A stretch of 28,813 nt of DNA from Rhodoferax sp. (GTDB lineage Bacteria; Pseudomonadota; Gammaproteobacteria; Burkholderiales; Burkholderiaceae_C): positions 1 through 28,813 of the forward strand of contig JAQGMQ010000903.1 of NCBI GenBank assembly GCA_028292305.1, given 5' to 3'. Positions 22,543 through 28,813 of the stretch are shown one piece after another. A model generated the notes under the pieces. It was not told the origin of the DNA and did not search any database. It was given only the letters and a program-made list of their open reading frames with translations. Every line of letters starts with the position of its first letter. Position 1 is the first letter of the stretch. Made by a program: the position numbers and the translations under genes.

Positions 22543-23306
22543 GGCTGCCCCCATACCGGCTTGCGTTTTTCAACAAAGGCCTGCAGGCCTTCGCGGCAGT
22601 CGGGCGTGCCGAAGACGGTGGACACCAGGTCGACCGCACTCGCCGCGCCCTGCCGGTAGCCGTTGTCGGTGACACGGCCGAACGCGGCCTTGCCCAGCCG
22701 CATCAGTTCGGGCGACTTGGCCGCGAAGCCGCGCGCCAGGTTGCGCGCGGTGTCCAGCACCTCGGGGGTGGGCGCGTTGCGGCTCACCAGGCCCAGCGCC
22801 ATGGCCTCGGGGGTGCCGAACACTCGGCCGGTGAACAGCAGGTCGAACGCGCGGTGGCGGCCGACGATGCGCGGCAGGTGGTGGTAATGGATCGAGGGCA
22901 GCAGGCCGATCTCCATCTCGGGATAACCGAAGCTGGCATCGTCGGCCGCCACGATCATGTCGCAAGTGATGGCGATCGACATGCCGCCGCCACGCACCGC
23001 TCCCGTCACCGCGGCGATCACCGGCTTGGGCAGGCTGGCCTGCAATTCGAACAACCGGAAGTAGAGTTTGTCGACGATGGTGTGGACTTCCGCCGGCGTG
23101 CTCTGGCTGAACTTCACCAGGTCCAGCCCGCCACAGAAGCGGCCGGGCAGAGCGCTGCCGATGACGATGGCGCGCACCGCCGGGTCGGCGCCGGCCTGGG
23201 TCAGGCGGGCCATCAGCGCGTCGAGCAATGCGTCCGTGATGCCATTCACCGGCGGGTGGTCCACCAGCAATTCGGCGATCCCGTCTTGTGTCTTGTATCT
23301 GATCAT
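22539..23306 (-). CDS. Crotonase (enoyl-CoA hydratase/isomerase) family protein
   Basis: The 255-residue protein has the crotonase fold: oxyanion segment GRFCGGLDLVKF, VTGAVRGGGMSIAITCDM, and ASFGYPEMEIGLLPSIHYHHLPR, ending REGLQAFVEKRKPVW. Compared with rat enoyl-CoA hydratase, the second catalytic glutamate is kept (GYPE), but the first is replaced: GGGMSIAI in place of GGGCELAM. The loop SIHYHHLP is also unusual. It may therefore be an isomerase, hydrolase or decarboxylase rather than a hydratase. It starts the minus-strand transcript that continues into the CoA-transferase and LysR genes, divergent from the Bug gene at 23527. Confidence 0.88.
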   Translation of the reverse strand: MIRYKTQDGIAELLVDHPPVNGITDALLDALMARLTQAGADPAVRAIVIGSALPGRFCGGLDLVKFSQSTPAEVHTIVDKLYFRLFELQASLPKPVIAAVTGAVRGGGMSIAITCDMIVAADDASFGYPEMEIGLLPSIHYHHLPRIVGRHRAFDLLFTGRVFGTPEAMALGLVSRNAPTPEVLDTARNLARGFAAKSPELMRLGKAAFGRVTDNGYRQGAASAVDLVSTVFGTPDCREGLQAFVEKRKPVWGQP

Positions 23307-23345
23307 CGTCGGTCTTTGTTCCAGGTTGCCACGTTGAAAAACCGA

Positions 23346-23374
23346 ATGCTAGGCACTCGCACCTTGTGCAACAA
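23346..23374 (-). promoter_or_regulatory. Predicted promoter of the crotonase/CoA-transferase/LysR transcript
   Basis: On the minus strand TTGTTG (23374-23369) and TAGCAT (23351-23346) are 17 bases apart. The TAGCAT hexamer and spacing repeat those of the mutase-operon promoter at 16470-16498. Confidence 0.4.
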
Positions 23375-23385
23375 GTCAAATAAAC

Positions 23386-23399
23386 GGAACGATTGTTCA
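23386..23399 (-). promoter_or_regulatory. Candidate LysR-regulon operator, copy 2
   Basis: Read on the minus strand, TGAACAATCGTTCC ends 11 bp upstream of the predicted -35 of the crotonase promoter. It is on the strand of the gene it faces, as are the other copies. Confidence 0.55.
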
Positions 23400-23424
23400 G
23401 CCGAAGCCGCCCCGAGAGCCGATC

Positions 23425-23438
23425 TGAATAATCGTTCA
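23425..23438 (+). promoter_or_regulatory. Candidate LysR-regulon operator, copy 3
   Basis: TGAATAATCGTTCA ends 11 bp upstream of the predicted -35 at 23450 of the rightward Bug operon. Confidence 0.55.
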
Positions 23439-23452
23439 AATCATTTGATTTG
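23437..23452. promoter_or_regulatory. 16-bp perfect palindrome over the -35 of the Bug operon
   Basis: CAAATCATTTGATTTG is a perfect palindrome with 7-bp arms. It overlaps the predicted -35 (23450-23455) and touches operator copy 3, suggesting a second, perhaps repressing, site. Confidence 0.45.
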
Positions 23453-23478
23453 TGTTGTGCCGCATTGGCGGCTACCTT
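23450..23478 (+). promoter_or_regulatory. Predicted promoter of the Bug-lyase-SDR operon
   Basis: TTGTGT (23450-23455) and TACCTT (23473-23478) are separated by 17 bases. The hexamer matches are weak, and the call rests mainly on the spacing to the operator shared with the other two promoters. Confidence 0.35.
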
Positions 23479-23526
23479 AGCGGCCATACCGATACCAAGA
23501 AGTTGCAGGTTCGCAGGAGACAAACC

Positions 23527-24504
23527 ATGATCAACCGAAGATGCCTCATTGCCTGCGCCGCGGCGCCGCTGCTGCTGGGCGGGACCACCACGCTGTGGGC
23601 GCAGGCCGGCGACTTCCCGGCGCGGCCCATCACCCTGGTGGCGCCGTTCCCGGCCGGCTCCGTGACCGACGCGGTGACCCGTGTGCTGGCCAACGCGCTG
23701 ACCCAGTCGCTGGGCAAGCCGGTGCTGGTGGACAACCGGGCCGGTGCCCAGGGCACGATCGGTGCCGCCTATGTCGCCAAGGCCAAGCCCGACGGCTACA
23801 CGCTGCTGGTCGGTTCTTCGGTGATGTTCGTGGCCAACAGCCTGTTCAAGGAACTGCCGTACGACCCGGTGAAGAGCTTCGAGGCCGTCGCCAATGTAGG
23901 GTCGACCTCCATGATGTTCCTGGTGCCGATGGCCTCGCCCTACAAGACCATCGGCGATCTGACGGCCGCGCAGCGCAGCGCCAGGCAAGCCGTCAGCATG
24001 GCCTATGGCTCGCCCAGTGGCCAGGTCGCGGTCGCGCTGTTCGCGTCGATGACCCAGTCGGAGCCGATCGCGGTCGCCTACCGCGGCATTCCCCAGGCCA
24101 TCACCGACATGATCGGCGGCCAGGTCCAGGTGGCGGTGGTCGACATCGGTAGCGGCCTGACCCAGGTGAACGGCCAGAAGGCCCGCGCGCTGGCGATCTC
24201 GTCGGGTGCCCGTTATGAGGGCGCGCCCGATGTGCCCACGCTGCAGGAAGCCCTGCCGCGCGCCAACGGCACGCTGGAGACCTTGATCGCCGTGATGGCA
24301 CCCGCCGGGACGCCCGCGCCTGTCGTCGCCAAGCTGGACGCTGCGATCCGCGAAGCGATGGCCACGACACCGATCAAGGCGCATTTCCAGGCGCTCAACA
24401 CCAAGGTCATGCCCATGGCCAGCAAGCAGCTCGACGCGCGCATCGCCATGGACAACCCGCGGTGGGAAGCGCTCATCAAGAAGGCCGGCATGGCGCCGCA
24501 GTAA
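23527..24504 (+). CDS. Bug/TctC family periplasmic binding protein (first gene of rightward operon)
   Basis: The 325-residue protein has a signal peptide starting MINRRCLIACAAAPLLLGGT and cleaved near LWAQA-GDFPARPI; the twin arginine suggests possible Tat export but is not decisive. Bug marks are FPARPITLVAPFPAGSVTDA, VLVDNRAGAQGTIGAAYVAK and PDGYTLLVGSS. ATG 23527 follows AGGAGAC with a good spacer. It leads the operon with the lyase, SDR, MaoC and ALDH genes, so its ligand is probably the acid degraded by these enzymes. No TctAB permease is present. Confidence 0.92.
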   Translation: MINRRCLIACAAAPLLLGGTTTLWAQAGDFPARPITLVAPFPAGSVTDAVTRVLANALTQSLGKPVLVDNRAGAQGTIGAAYVAKAKPDGYTLLVGSSVMFVANSLFKELPYDPVKSFEAVANVGSTSMMFLVPMASPYKTIGDLTAAQRSARQAVSMAYGSPSGQVAVALFASMTQSEPIAVAYRGIPQAITDMIGGQVQVAVVDIGSGLTQVNGQKARALAISSGARYEGAPDVPTLQEALPRANGTLETLIAVMAPAGTPAPVVAKLDAAIREAMATTPIKAHFQALNTKVMPMASKQLDARIAMDNPRWEALIKKAGMAPQ

Positions 24505-24536
24505 GCAATGTTCGACCCACGCACGAGAACCCACCC

Positions 24537-25328
24537 ATGAGCAGAAAAGACAAAGACATCCGCAGCGACATCGGCTCCAGCACGCCCGACAGCATCACCG
24601 TCTTCGGCAAGGATTTCGTCAACGGCATCCTCGGCCACCTGAACCTGGGCGACATGGGTTTCCTCGAGCTGACCGGCCGCGTCCCCAACGCCGATGAATC
24701 GCGGATGTTCAACGCCATGGTCGTGACACTGGTCGAACACGGCATCACCCCCAGCTCGATCGCTGCGCGCATGACCTACATGGGCGCGCCCGAGTCGCTG
24801 CAGGGCGCCGTGGCGGCCGGGCTGAACGGGCTCGGCACCGTGTTCGTGGGCAGCATCGAAGGCGCCGCGAAGATGCTGTACGAGGCCATGCCGACGCCCG
24901 ACAGGCAGGCCGACTTCAAGGCCCTGGCGGGCACCGCGGTGGATGCCTTCCGGGCGCAAAAGAAGATCGTGCCCGGCATCGGCCACCCGTTCCACAAGCC
25001 CATCGACCCGCGCACGCCACGCCTGCTGGCACTGGCCCGCGAAACCGGTTTCGATGGCCCGTACGTGACGCTGATGCTGGCCATTGCGGACGATGCCGCG
25101 GTCAAGAGCGGCAAGGTCCTGCCAGCCAACGCCACCGGTGCCATCGGGGCCCTGTGTTGCGAGATGGGGTTCGACTGGAAGGTCTGCCGCGGCCTGGGCG
25201 TGATGGCCCGTGCGGTCGGCCTGGTCGGCCACATCCTGGAAGAGTCGCGCCGGCCGATGGCGGGCGAGATCTGGCAGTCCATCGAGGCCCGCGCCACGGC
25301 ACACCTGCTGCACGCGGACGAGGTCTGA
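24537..25328 (+). CDS. Citryl-CoA lyase-like protein (citrate synthase fold)
   Basis: The 263-residue protein is a short member of the citrate synthase superfamily, of the kind usually labelled citryl-CoA lyase, which would cleave a 3-hydroxy-3-carboxyacyl-CoA into an acyl-CoA and an oxo acid. Conserved marks are His68 in EHGITPSSIAARMTYMGAPE (the active-site histidine of citrate synthase) and GIGHPFHKPIDPRTPRLL with His150, His153 and Arg159. It is about 160 residues shorter than citrate synthase and lacks the large N-terminal part. It starts 32 bases after the Bug stop. Together with a CoA-transferase and a MaoC hydratase it recalls itaconate-type pathways, where a CitE-type lyase usually does this step. 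Confidence 0.8.
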   Translation: MSRKDKDIRSDIGSSTPDSITVFGKDFVNGILGHLNLGDMGFLELTGRVPNADESRMFNAMVVTLVEHGITPSSIAARMTYMGAPESLQGAVAAGLNGLGTVFVGSIEGAAKMLYEAMPTPDRQADFKALAGTAVDAFRAQKKIVPGIGHPFHKPIDPRTPRLLALARETGFDGPYVTLMLAIADDAAVKSGKVLPANATGAIGALCCEMGFDWKVCRGLGVMARAVGLVGHILEESRRPMAGEIWQSIEARATAHLLHADEV

Positions 25329-25359
25329 GGCGCTTGGTGCGCGCATCAAGACGATCCTT

Positions 25360-25392
25360 AAATCATCCGTAGATCATCCGCAAATCATCACA
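25360..25392 (+). repeat. Three tandem 11-nt repeats between lyase and SDR genes
   Basis: Units AAATCATCCGT, AGATCATCCGC and AAATCATCACA follow one another and end 11 bases before the SDR start. The 11-base period is close to a helical turn. It could be a translational or protein-binding element in the 75-base intercistronic gap. Confidence 0.5.
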
Positions 25393-25403
25393 GGCAGACA
25401 AAC

Positions 25404-26324
25404 ATGCAGACAGGCGATTTCGTCAGGGACAAAGTGGTGCTGGTCACCGGCGCCGGCGGCGGCATCGGCCGTGAGTTCGCCCTCGGGCTCGGGCGCGAGG
25501 GGGCGAAGGTCGTCGTCAACGACCTGGGCGCCACCGTGGCCGGCGAGGGCCGCGACCTCTCGCGTGCGCAGTCCGTGGTCGACGAGATCGTGGCCGCTGG
25601 CGGCACCGCCACGGCCAATGGCGACAGCGTCTCGGACTGGAGCGGCGCCAACACCATGGTGCAGCAGGCGCTCGACACCTATGGCCGCATCGACTGCGTG
25701 ATCAACAACGCCGGCATTCTGCGCGACCGCTTCTTCTTCAACATGAGTGTGGACGAATGGCGCGCCGTCATCGACGTGCACCTCAACGGCCCGTTCTATG
25801 TGTCGCGTGCAGCGGCGCCGCATTTCAAGTCGCAGCAGTCGGGCTCGTACGTGCACATGGTGTCCACCTCGGGCCTGATCGGCAACTTCGGCCAGGCCAA
25901 CTACTCGGCGGCCAAGCTGGGCCTGGCGGCGCTGTCCAAGTCCATCGCCATGGACATGGCCAAATTCAAGGTGCGCTCCAACTGCATCGCGCCGTTCGCG
26001 TGGAGCCGCATGATCGACGGCATACCCACCGAGACCGACGAGCAGAAGGCCCGCGTGGCCCGGCTGCAACGCATGGAGACTGCGAAGATCGCACCCCTGG
26101 CGGTGTACCTGTGCAGTGACGCGGCCAGCGACGTGAGCGGCCAGGTGTTTGCCGTGCGCGCCAATGAAATCTTTCTGATGAGCCAAAGCCGCCCGCTGCG
26201 TGCCATGCACACCGCCGACGGCTGGACGCCGCAGACCATTGCCGAACGCGTCATCCCGGCCATGCAGCCCAGCTTCTACAAACTCGACCGCTCCCAGGAC
26301 GTGTTCGACTGGGACCCGGTGTGA
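25404..26324 (+). CDS. Short-chain dehydrogenase, MFE-2 dehydrogenase-domain type
   Basis: The 306-residue protein is a classical SDR using NAD(P). The cofactor motif is TGAGGGIG (15-22), then NNAG (101-104), and the catalytic residues are Ser144 (HMVSTSG), Tyr157 and Lys161 (NYSAAKLGL). The segments VVNDLGATVAG, NNAGILRDRFFFNMS and GNFGQANYSAAKLGLAALSK closely follow the (3R)-hydroxyacyl-CoA dehydrogenase domain of peroxisomal multifunctional enzyme 2. A C-terminal extension of about 60 residues goes beyond the usual 250. It is followed after 9 bases by a hydratase-2-type MaoC gene, so the two probably form a split MFE-2 acting on an acyl-CoA. Confidence 0.9.
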   Translation: MQTGDFVRDKVVLVTGAGGGIGREFALGLGREGAKVVVNDLGATVAGEGRDLSRAQSVVDEIVAAGGTATANGDSVSDWSGANTMVQQALDTYGRIDCVINNAGILRDRFFFNMSVDEWRAVIDVHLNGPFYVSRAAAPHFKSQQSGSYVHMVSTSGLIGNFGQANYSAAKLGLAALSKSIAMDMAKFKVRSNCIAPFAWSRMIDGIPTETDEQKARVARLQRMETAKIAPLAVYLCSDAASDVSGQVFAVRANEIFLMSQSRPLRAMHTADGWTPQTIAERVIPAMQPSFYKLDRSQDVFDWDPV

Positions 26325-26333
26325 AAGCCCGCC

Positions 26334-27212
26334 ATGGCCATTGACGTCGAGGCCGTGCGCCGCTGGCCGTTCACCGAGATCCGCCAGCGCTACGCGGCCA
26401 GGGACGTCATTCTGCATGCGCTGGCGCTGGGTTACGGCGGCAACCCGGTCGATGCCGATGAGCTGAGCTTTGTCTACGGACCGCGGCTGCAGGCGTCGCC
26501 GGCCTTTGCCACCACGCTGTGCCATCCCGGCTTCTGGGTCAGCGACCCGCGTACCGGCATCGACGCCAGCCAGTGTGTGCATGCCGAGCACAACGTCGTG
26601 TTTCACCAGCCGTTGCCGGCGGCCGGCACGGTGGTGGCGCAGACCCGCGTGCTCGACGTGTTCGACCGCGGGGCCGACAAGGGTGCGGTGCTGGTCTTCG
26701 CGCGCGATCTGCGCGATGCGGAGACCGGCGTGTGTATCGCCTCCATCGAACACCGCACGGTGTGCCGGGCCGATGGCGGATTCTCGGCGTCGGCACCGGA
26801 GCTGCAGGGCCGGAAGCCGGCCGCGCTGTTTTCAGCCTGGGACCAGACGCGCCTGCCCGACCACCGTGTCGCTATGCCATCGCTGCCGCAGGCTGCGCTG
26901 ATCTACCGCCTCAGTGCCGATCCGAATCCGCTGCATGCCGACCCGGCGGTTGCGCTGAAGGCCGGTTTCCCCCGGCCCATTCTGCATGGCCTGTGCACCT
27001 ATGGCCTGGTCTCGCGCGCGGTGTTGCAAGCCTGTTGCGACCAACGGGCGGATGGGTTGCGCGCGCTGGCCATGCGCTTTCTGGCACCGGTGTACCCCGG
27101 CGAGACGCTGCGTGTGGACATCTGGCAGAACGGCGGCACGCTGGGCTACAACTGCGTGGTGCCGCTGCGGGGCGGGCTGCTGGTGGCCACCGGCAGCGCC
27201 TGCCTCCATTAA
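26334..27212 (+). CDS. MaoC-type hydratase (hydratase 2 double hotdog)
   Basis: The 292-residue protein is an (R)-specific enoyl-CoA hydratase of the hydratase-2 type, adding water to a 2-enoyl-CoA to give the (3R)-hydroxy ester. The hydratase-2 motif is YRLSADPNPLHADP, with catalytic Asp196 and His201, followed by FPRPILHGLCTYG. The N-terminal half (about 1-150) is the second, degenerate hotdog. This matches the hydratase domain of MFE-2. The start at ATG 26334 lies 9 bases after the SDR stop, so translation is probably coupled. A related activity, itaconyl-CoA hydration, is also done by MaoC proteins, so the substrate is open. Confidence 0.9.
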   Translation: MAIDVEAVRRWPFTEIRQRYAARDVILHALALGYGGNPVDADELSFVYGPRLQASPAFATTLCHPGFWVSDPRTGIDASQCVHAEHNVVFHQPLPAAGTVVAQTRVLDVFDRGADKGAVLVFARDLRDAETGVCIASIEHRTVCRADGGFSASAPELQGRKPAALFSAWDQTRLPDHRVAMPSLPQAALIYRLSADPNPLHADPAVALKAGFPRPILHGLCTYGLVSRAVLQACCDQRADGLRALAMRFLAPVYPGETLRVDIWQNGGTLGYNCVVPLRGGLLVATGSACLH

Positions 27213-27233
27213 AAGATTTTCTCTGGAGAAGAC

Positions 27234-28736
27234 ATGAACGAAACCCTCACCCCTGTTGCCGCGCTGCAGCCGCCGAAGGCGCTGGCGAGCATGGCCCCGA
27301 AAAAACTGTTGATCAACGGCCAGTGGCGGGCCTCTGCGTCGGGCAAGACGTTCGAGAGCCTGAATCCGGCGACGGGTGATGTGCTGGCCCACATTGCCGA
27401 AGCCTCCGACAGCGACGTCGATGCCGCCGTCGTGGCCGCGCGCAAGGCCTTCGAAGGCAGTTGGTCGGCCACCAAGCCGTTCGAGCGCCAGCGCCTGCTG
27501 CTCAAGCTGGCCGACCTGATCGACCGCGACTACGACGAGTTCGCCATGCTCGACACGCTGGAGATGGGCATGCCGATTGCGCGCAGCAGCGCCGGGCGCC
27601 AGCGCGTGGTGGGCATGATCCGTTTCTACGCCGGCCAGGCCACCGCCATCCACGGCCAGAGCATCCAGAATTCATTGCCCGGCACGGTGCTGTCGTACAC
27701 CGTCAAGGAGGCGGTGGGCGTGGTGGGCGCCATCGTGCCGTGGAATGGCCCGCTGAGCCAGGCCGTCTGGAAGGTGGCGCCCGCACTGGCCGCCGGCTGC
27801 ACGGTGGTGCTCAAGCCGTCCGAGCAGGCCAGCCTGTCGCCGCTCAAGCTGGCCGAGTTGATCGAAGAAGCCGGCTTTCCGCCAGGCGTGATGAACGTGG
27901 TGACCGGTGCCGGCGCGGTGGGCGCCGCCGTGGCCGCGCACCCCGGCATCGACAAGGTCGGCTTCACCGGCTCCACGGCCACGGGCCAGGCCATCGTGCG
28001 GGCCTCGGCCGGCAACCTCAAGCGCCTGTCGCTGGAGCTCGGCGGCAAATCGCCCGACATCATCTTTGCCGATGCCGACCTGGACGCGGCGGTGGCCGGT
28101 GCCGCCAATGCCGTGTTCACCAACTGCGGACAAATCTGCATCGCCGGCAGCCGGCTCTTCGTCGAACGCAAGATCCATGACGAGTTCGTGCACCGCGTGG
28201 CCGAACTGGCCACCAGGATGCGCATCGGCTCGCCGTTGGACCACGCCACCGAGCTTGGCCCGCTGGCCTCTCGCCTGCAGTTCGACCGCGTGATGGGCTA
28301 CATCAACGCCGGCCACGAAGAAGGCGCCAAGGCTCTCGCCGGTGGTGCCCGTGCCGACACCGGCGCGCTGGCCAACGGCTGCTACGTGCAGCCCACCGTG
28401 TTCGCCGATGCGCGTGACGACATGAAGATCGTGCGCGAGGAAATCTTCGGGCCGGTCATCAGCGCCATGCCCTTCGACAGCGTCGAGGAAGTGGTGCAGC
28501 GGGCCAACAACACCAGCTACGGCCTCGGCTCCGGCGTGTGGACCCGCGACCTGAGCAAGGCCCACCTGGTGGCCGGCGCGCTGAAGGCCGGCACGGTGTG
28601 GGTCAACTGCTACCTGCAACTGGACGCCGCCATTCCCTTCGGCGGCTACAAGATGAGCGGCTACGGCCGCGAGTCCGGCACCGAGCACATCGACCACTAC
28701 CTGCAGACGAAATCCGTGGTGGTCAAGCTCGCCTAG
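27234..28736 (+). CDS. NAD(P)-dependent aldehyde dehydrogenase
   Basis: The 500-residue protein is a complete ALDH superfamily enzyme that oxidises an aldehyde to the acid. Catalytic residues fall at canonical numbers: Cys302 in NCGQICIAGSR, Glu268 in LSLELGGKSP, Asn171 in PWNGPL and Lys194 in VVLKPSEQAS; the cofactor motif is GFTGSTATG (243-251). ATG 27234 follows GGAGA with a good spacer and lies 21 bases after the MaoC stop. Its place at the end of the operon suggests oxidation of an aldehyde product or intermediate. The substrate cannot be named. Confidence 0.93.
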   Translation: MNETLTPVAALQPPKALASMAPKKLLINGQWRASASGKTFESLNPATGDVLAHIAEASDSDVDAAVVAARKAFEGSWSATKPFERQRLLLKLADLIDRDYDEFAMLDTLEMGMPIARSSAGRQRVVGMIRFYAGQATAIHGQSIQNSLPGTVLSYTVKEAVGVVGAIVPWNGPLSQAVWKVAPALAAGCTVVLKPSEQASLSPLKLAELIEEAGFPPGVMNVVTGAGAVGAAVAAHPGIDKVGFTGSTATGQAIVRASAGNLKRLSLELGGKSPDIIFADADLDAAVAGAANAVFTNCGQICIAGSRLFVERKIHDEFVHRVAELATRMRIGSPLDHATELGPLASRLQFDRVMGYINAGHEEGAKALAGGARADTGALANGCYVQPTVFADARDDMKIVREEIFGPVISAMPFDSVEEVVQRANNTSYGLGSGVWTRDLSKAHLVAGALKAGTVWVNCYLQLDAAIPFGGYKMSGYGRESGTEHIDHYLQTKSVVVKLA

Positions 28737-28751
28737 CCCTGCCCATGCCGA

Positions 28752-28770
28752 CGCCCGGCTTCACCGGGCG
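28752..28770 (+). other. Intercistronic hairpin
   Basis: CGCCCGG-CTTCA-CCGGGCG is a perfect 7-bp stem with a 5-base loop between the aldehyde dehydrogenase and the next gene. No U-run follows, so it is probably not a full terminator. Confidence 0.4.
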
Positions 28771-28792
28771 CGCCACCCTTCAAGGAGCCAAC

Positions 28793-28813
28793 GTGAACAG
28801 CTATCAGATCGTC
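28793..28813 (+). CDS. Start of a further operon gene, cut by the right edge
   Basis: GTG 28793 follows AAGGAG (28782-28787) with a 5-base spacer and opens a frame MNSYQIV that runs off the window. Seven residues do not identify a family. This kind of start is seen in quinone/zinc-type oxidoreductases, but that is only a guess. Confidence 0.45.

Noticed and set aside
1..28813. CRISPR array, tRNA, rRNA, insertion sequence or prophage genes
   Set aside because: I saw no regularly spaced repeats of suitable length, no clover-leaf-like sequence with CCA end, and no transposase, integrase or phage-like protein among the genes.

Overview
The window looks like a chromosomal stretch from a high-GC betaproteobacterium of the order Burkholderiales, probably Comamonadaceae or a close relative. 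The reasons are four Bug/TctC-type periplasmic binding proteins in 29 kb, many type III CoA-transferase and IclR/LysR-controlled catabolic genes, and strong G/C preference at third codon positions. This assignment is inference from gene content; there is no rRNA or other taxonomic marker. I see no tRNA, CRISPR array, transposase or integrase.

Layout. (1) 1-1332: a methylated-DNA repair methyltransferase cut by the left edge, a 377-base gap, and a small membrane-anchored protein of unknown function. (2) 1363-10151, all minus strand: a catabolic block made of an IclR regulator, an FMN 2-hydroxyacid dehydrogenase, a Bug protein, a TauD/TfdA-type dioxygenase, an RraA-fold 4-hydroxy-2-oxoacid aldolase, a complete DctPQM TRAP transporter and an SMP-30 lactonase. 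(3) 10179-16439, also minus strand and contiguous with block 2: a malonyl-CoA-type crotonase with an apparent frameshift, a split B12-dependent acyl-CoA mutase, a CaiB/BaiF CoA-transferase, the MeaB chaperone, an orphan Bug protein and a small unknown protein. A divergent IclR gene at 16619 faces it across two matching dyads. (4) 17420-18936: a lower-GC islet of one exported protein and two lipoproteins, all of unknown function. (5) 18937-28813: a second catabolic cluster with a LysR regulator, two Bug proteins, a crotonase/CoA-transferase pair, a citrate-synthase-fold citryl-CoA-lyase-like enzyme, an SDR and a MaoC hydratase that together resemble a split peroxisomal-type MFE-2, an aldehyde dehydrogenase, and the first seven codons of another gene.

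How they work together (inference). Block 3 has the same enzyme set as the E. coli sbm/scp operon (mutase, MeaB, crotonase decarboxylase, CoA-transferase) but uses a split mutase and an unrelated CoA-transferase family. It suggests import of a branched dicarboxylate, CoA transfer, carbon-skeleton rearrangement, and possibly decarboxylation if the crotonase is intact. Block 2 looks like import, lactone opening, hydroxylation, oxidation to a 2-oxo acid and aldol cleavage of a hydroxylated acid. Block 5 looks like CoA activation, (R)-specific hydration/dehydrogenation and CoA-ester cleavage.

The strongest non-coding signal is a 14-bp element, TGAAYAATSSTTCM. It occurs three times in block 5, each time in the same orientation relative to transcription and exactly 11 bp upstream of a predicted -35 hexamer, with a half copy in front of the LysR gene. 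It is a candidate operator tying block 5 into one local regulon.
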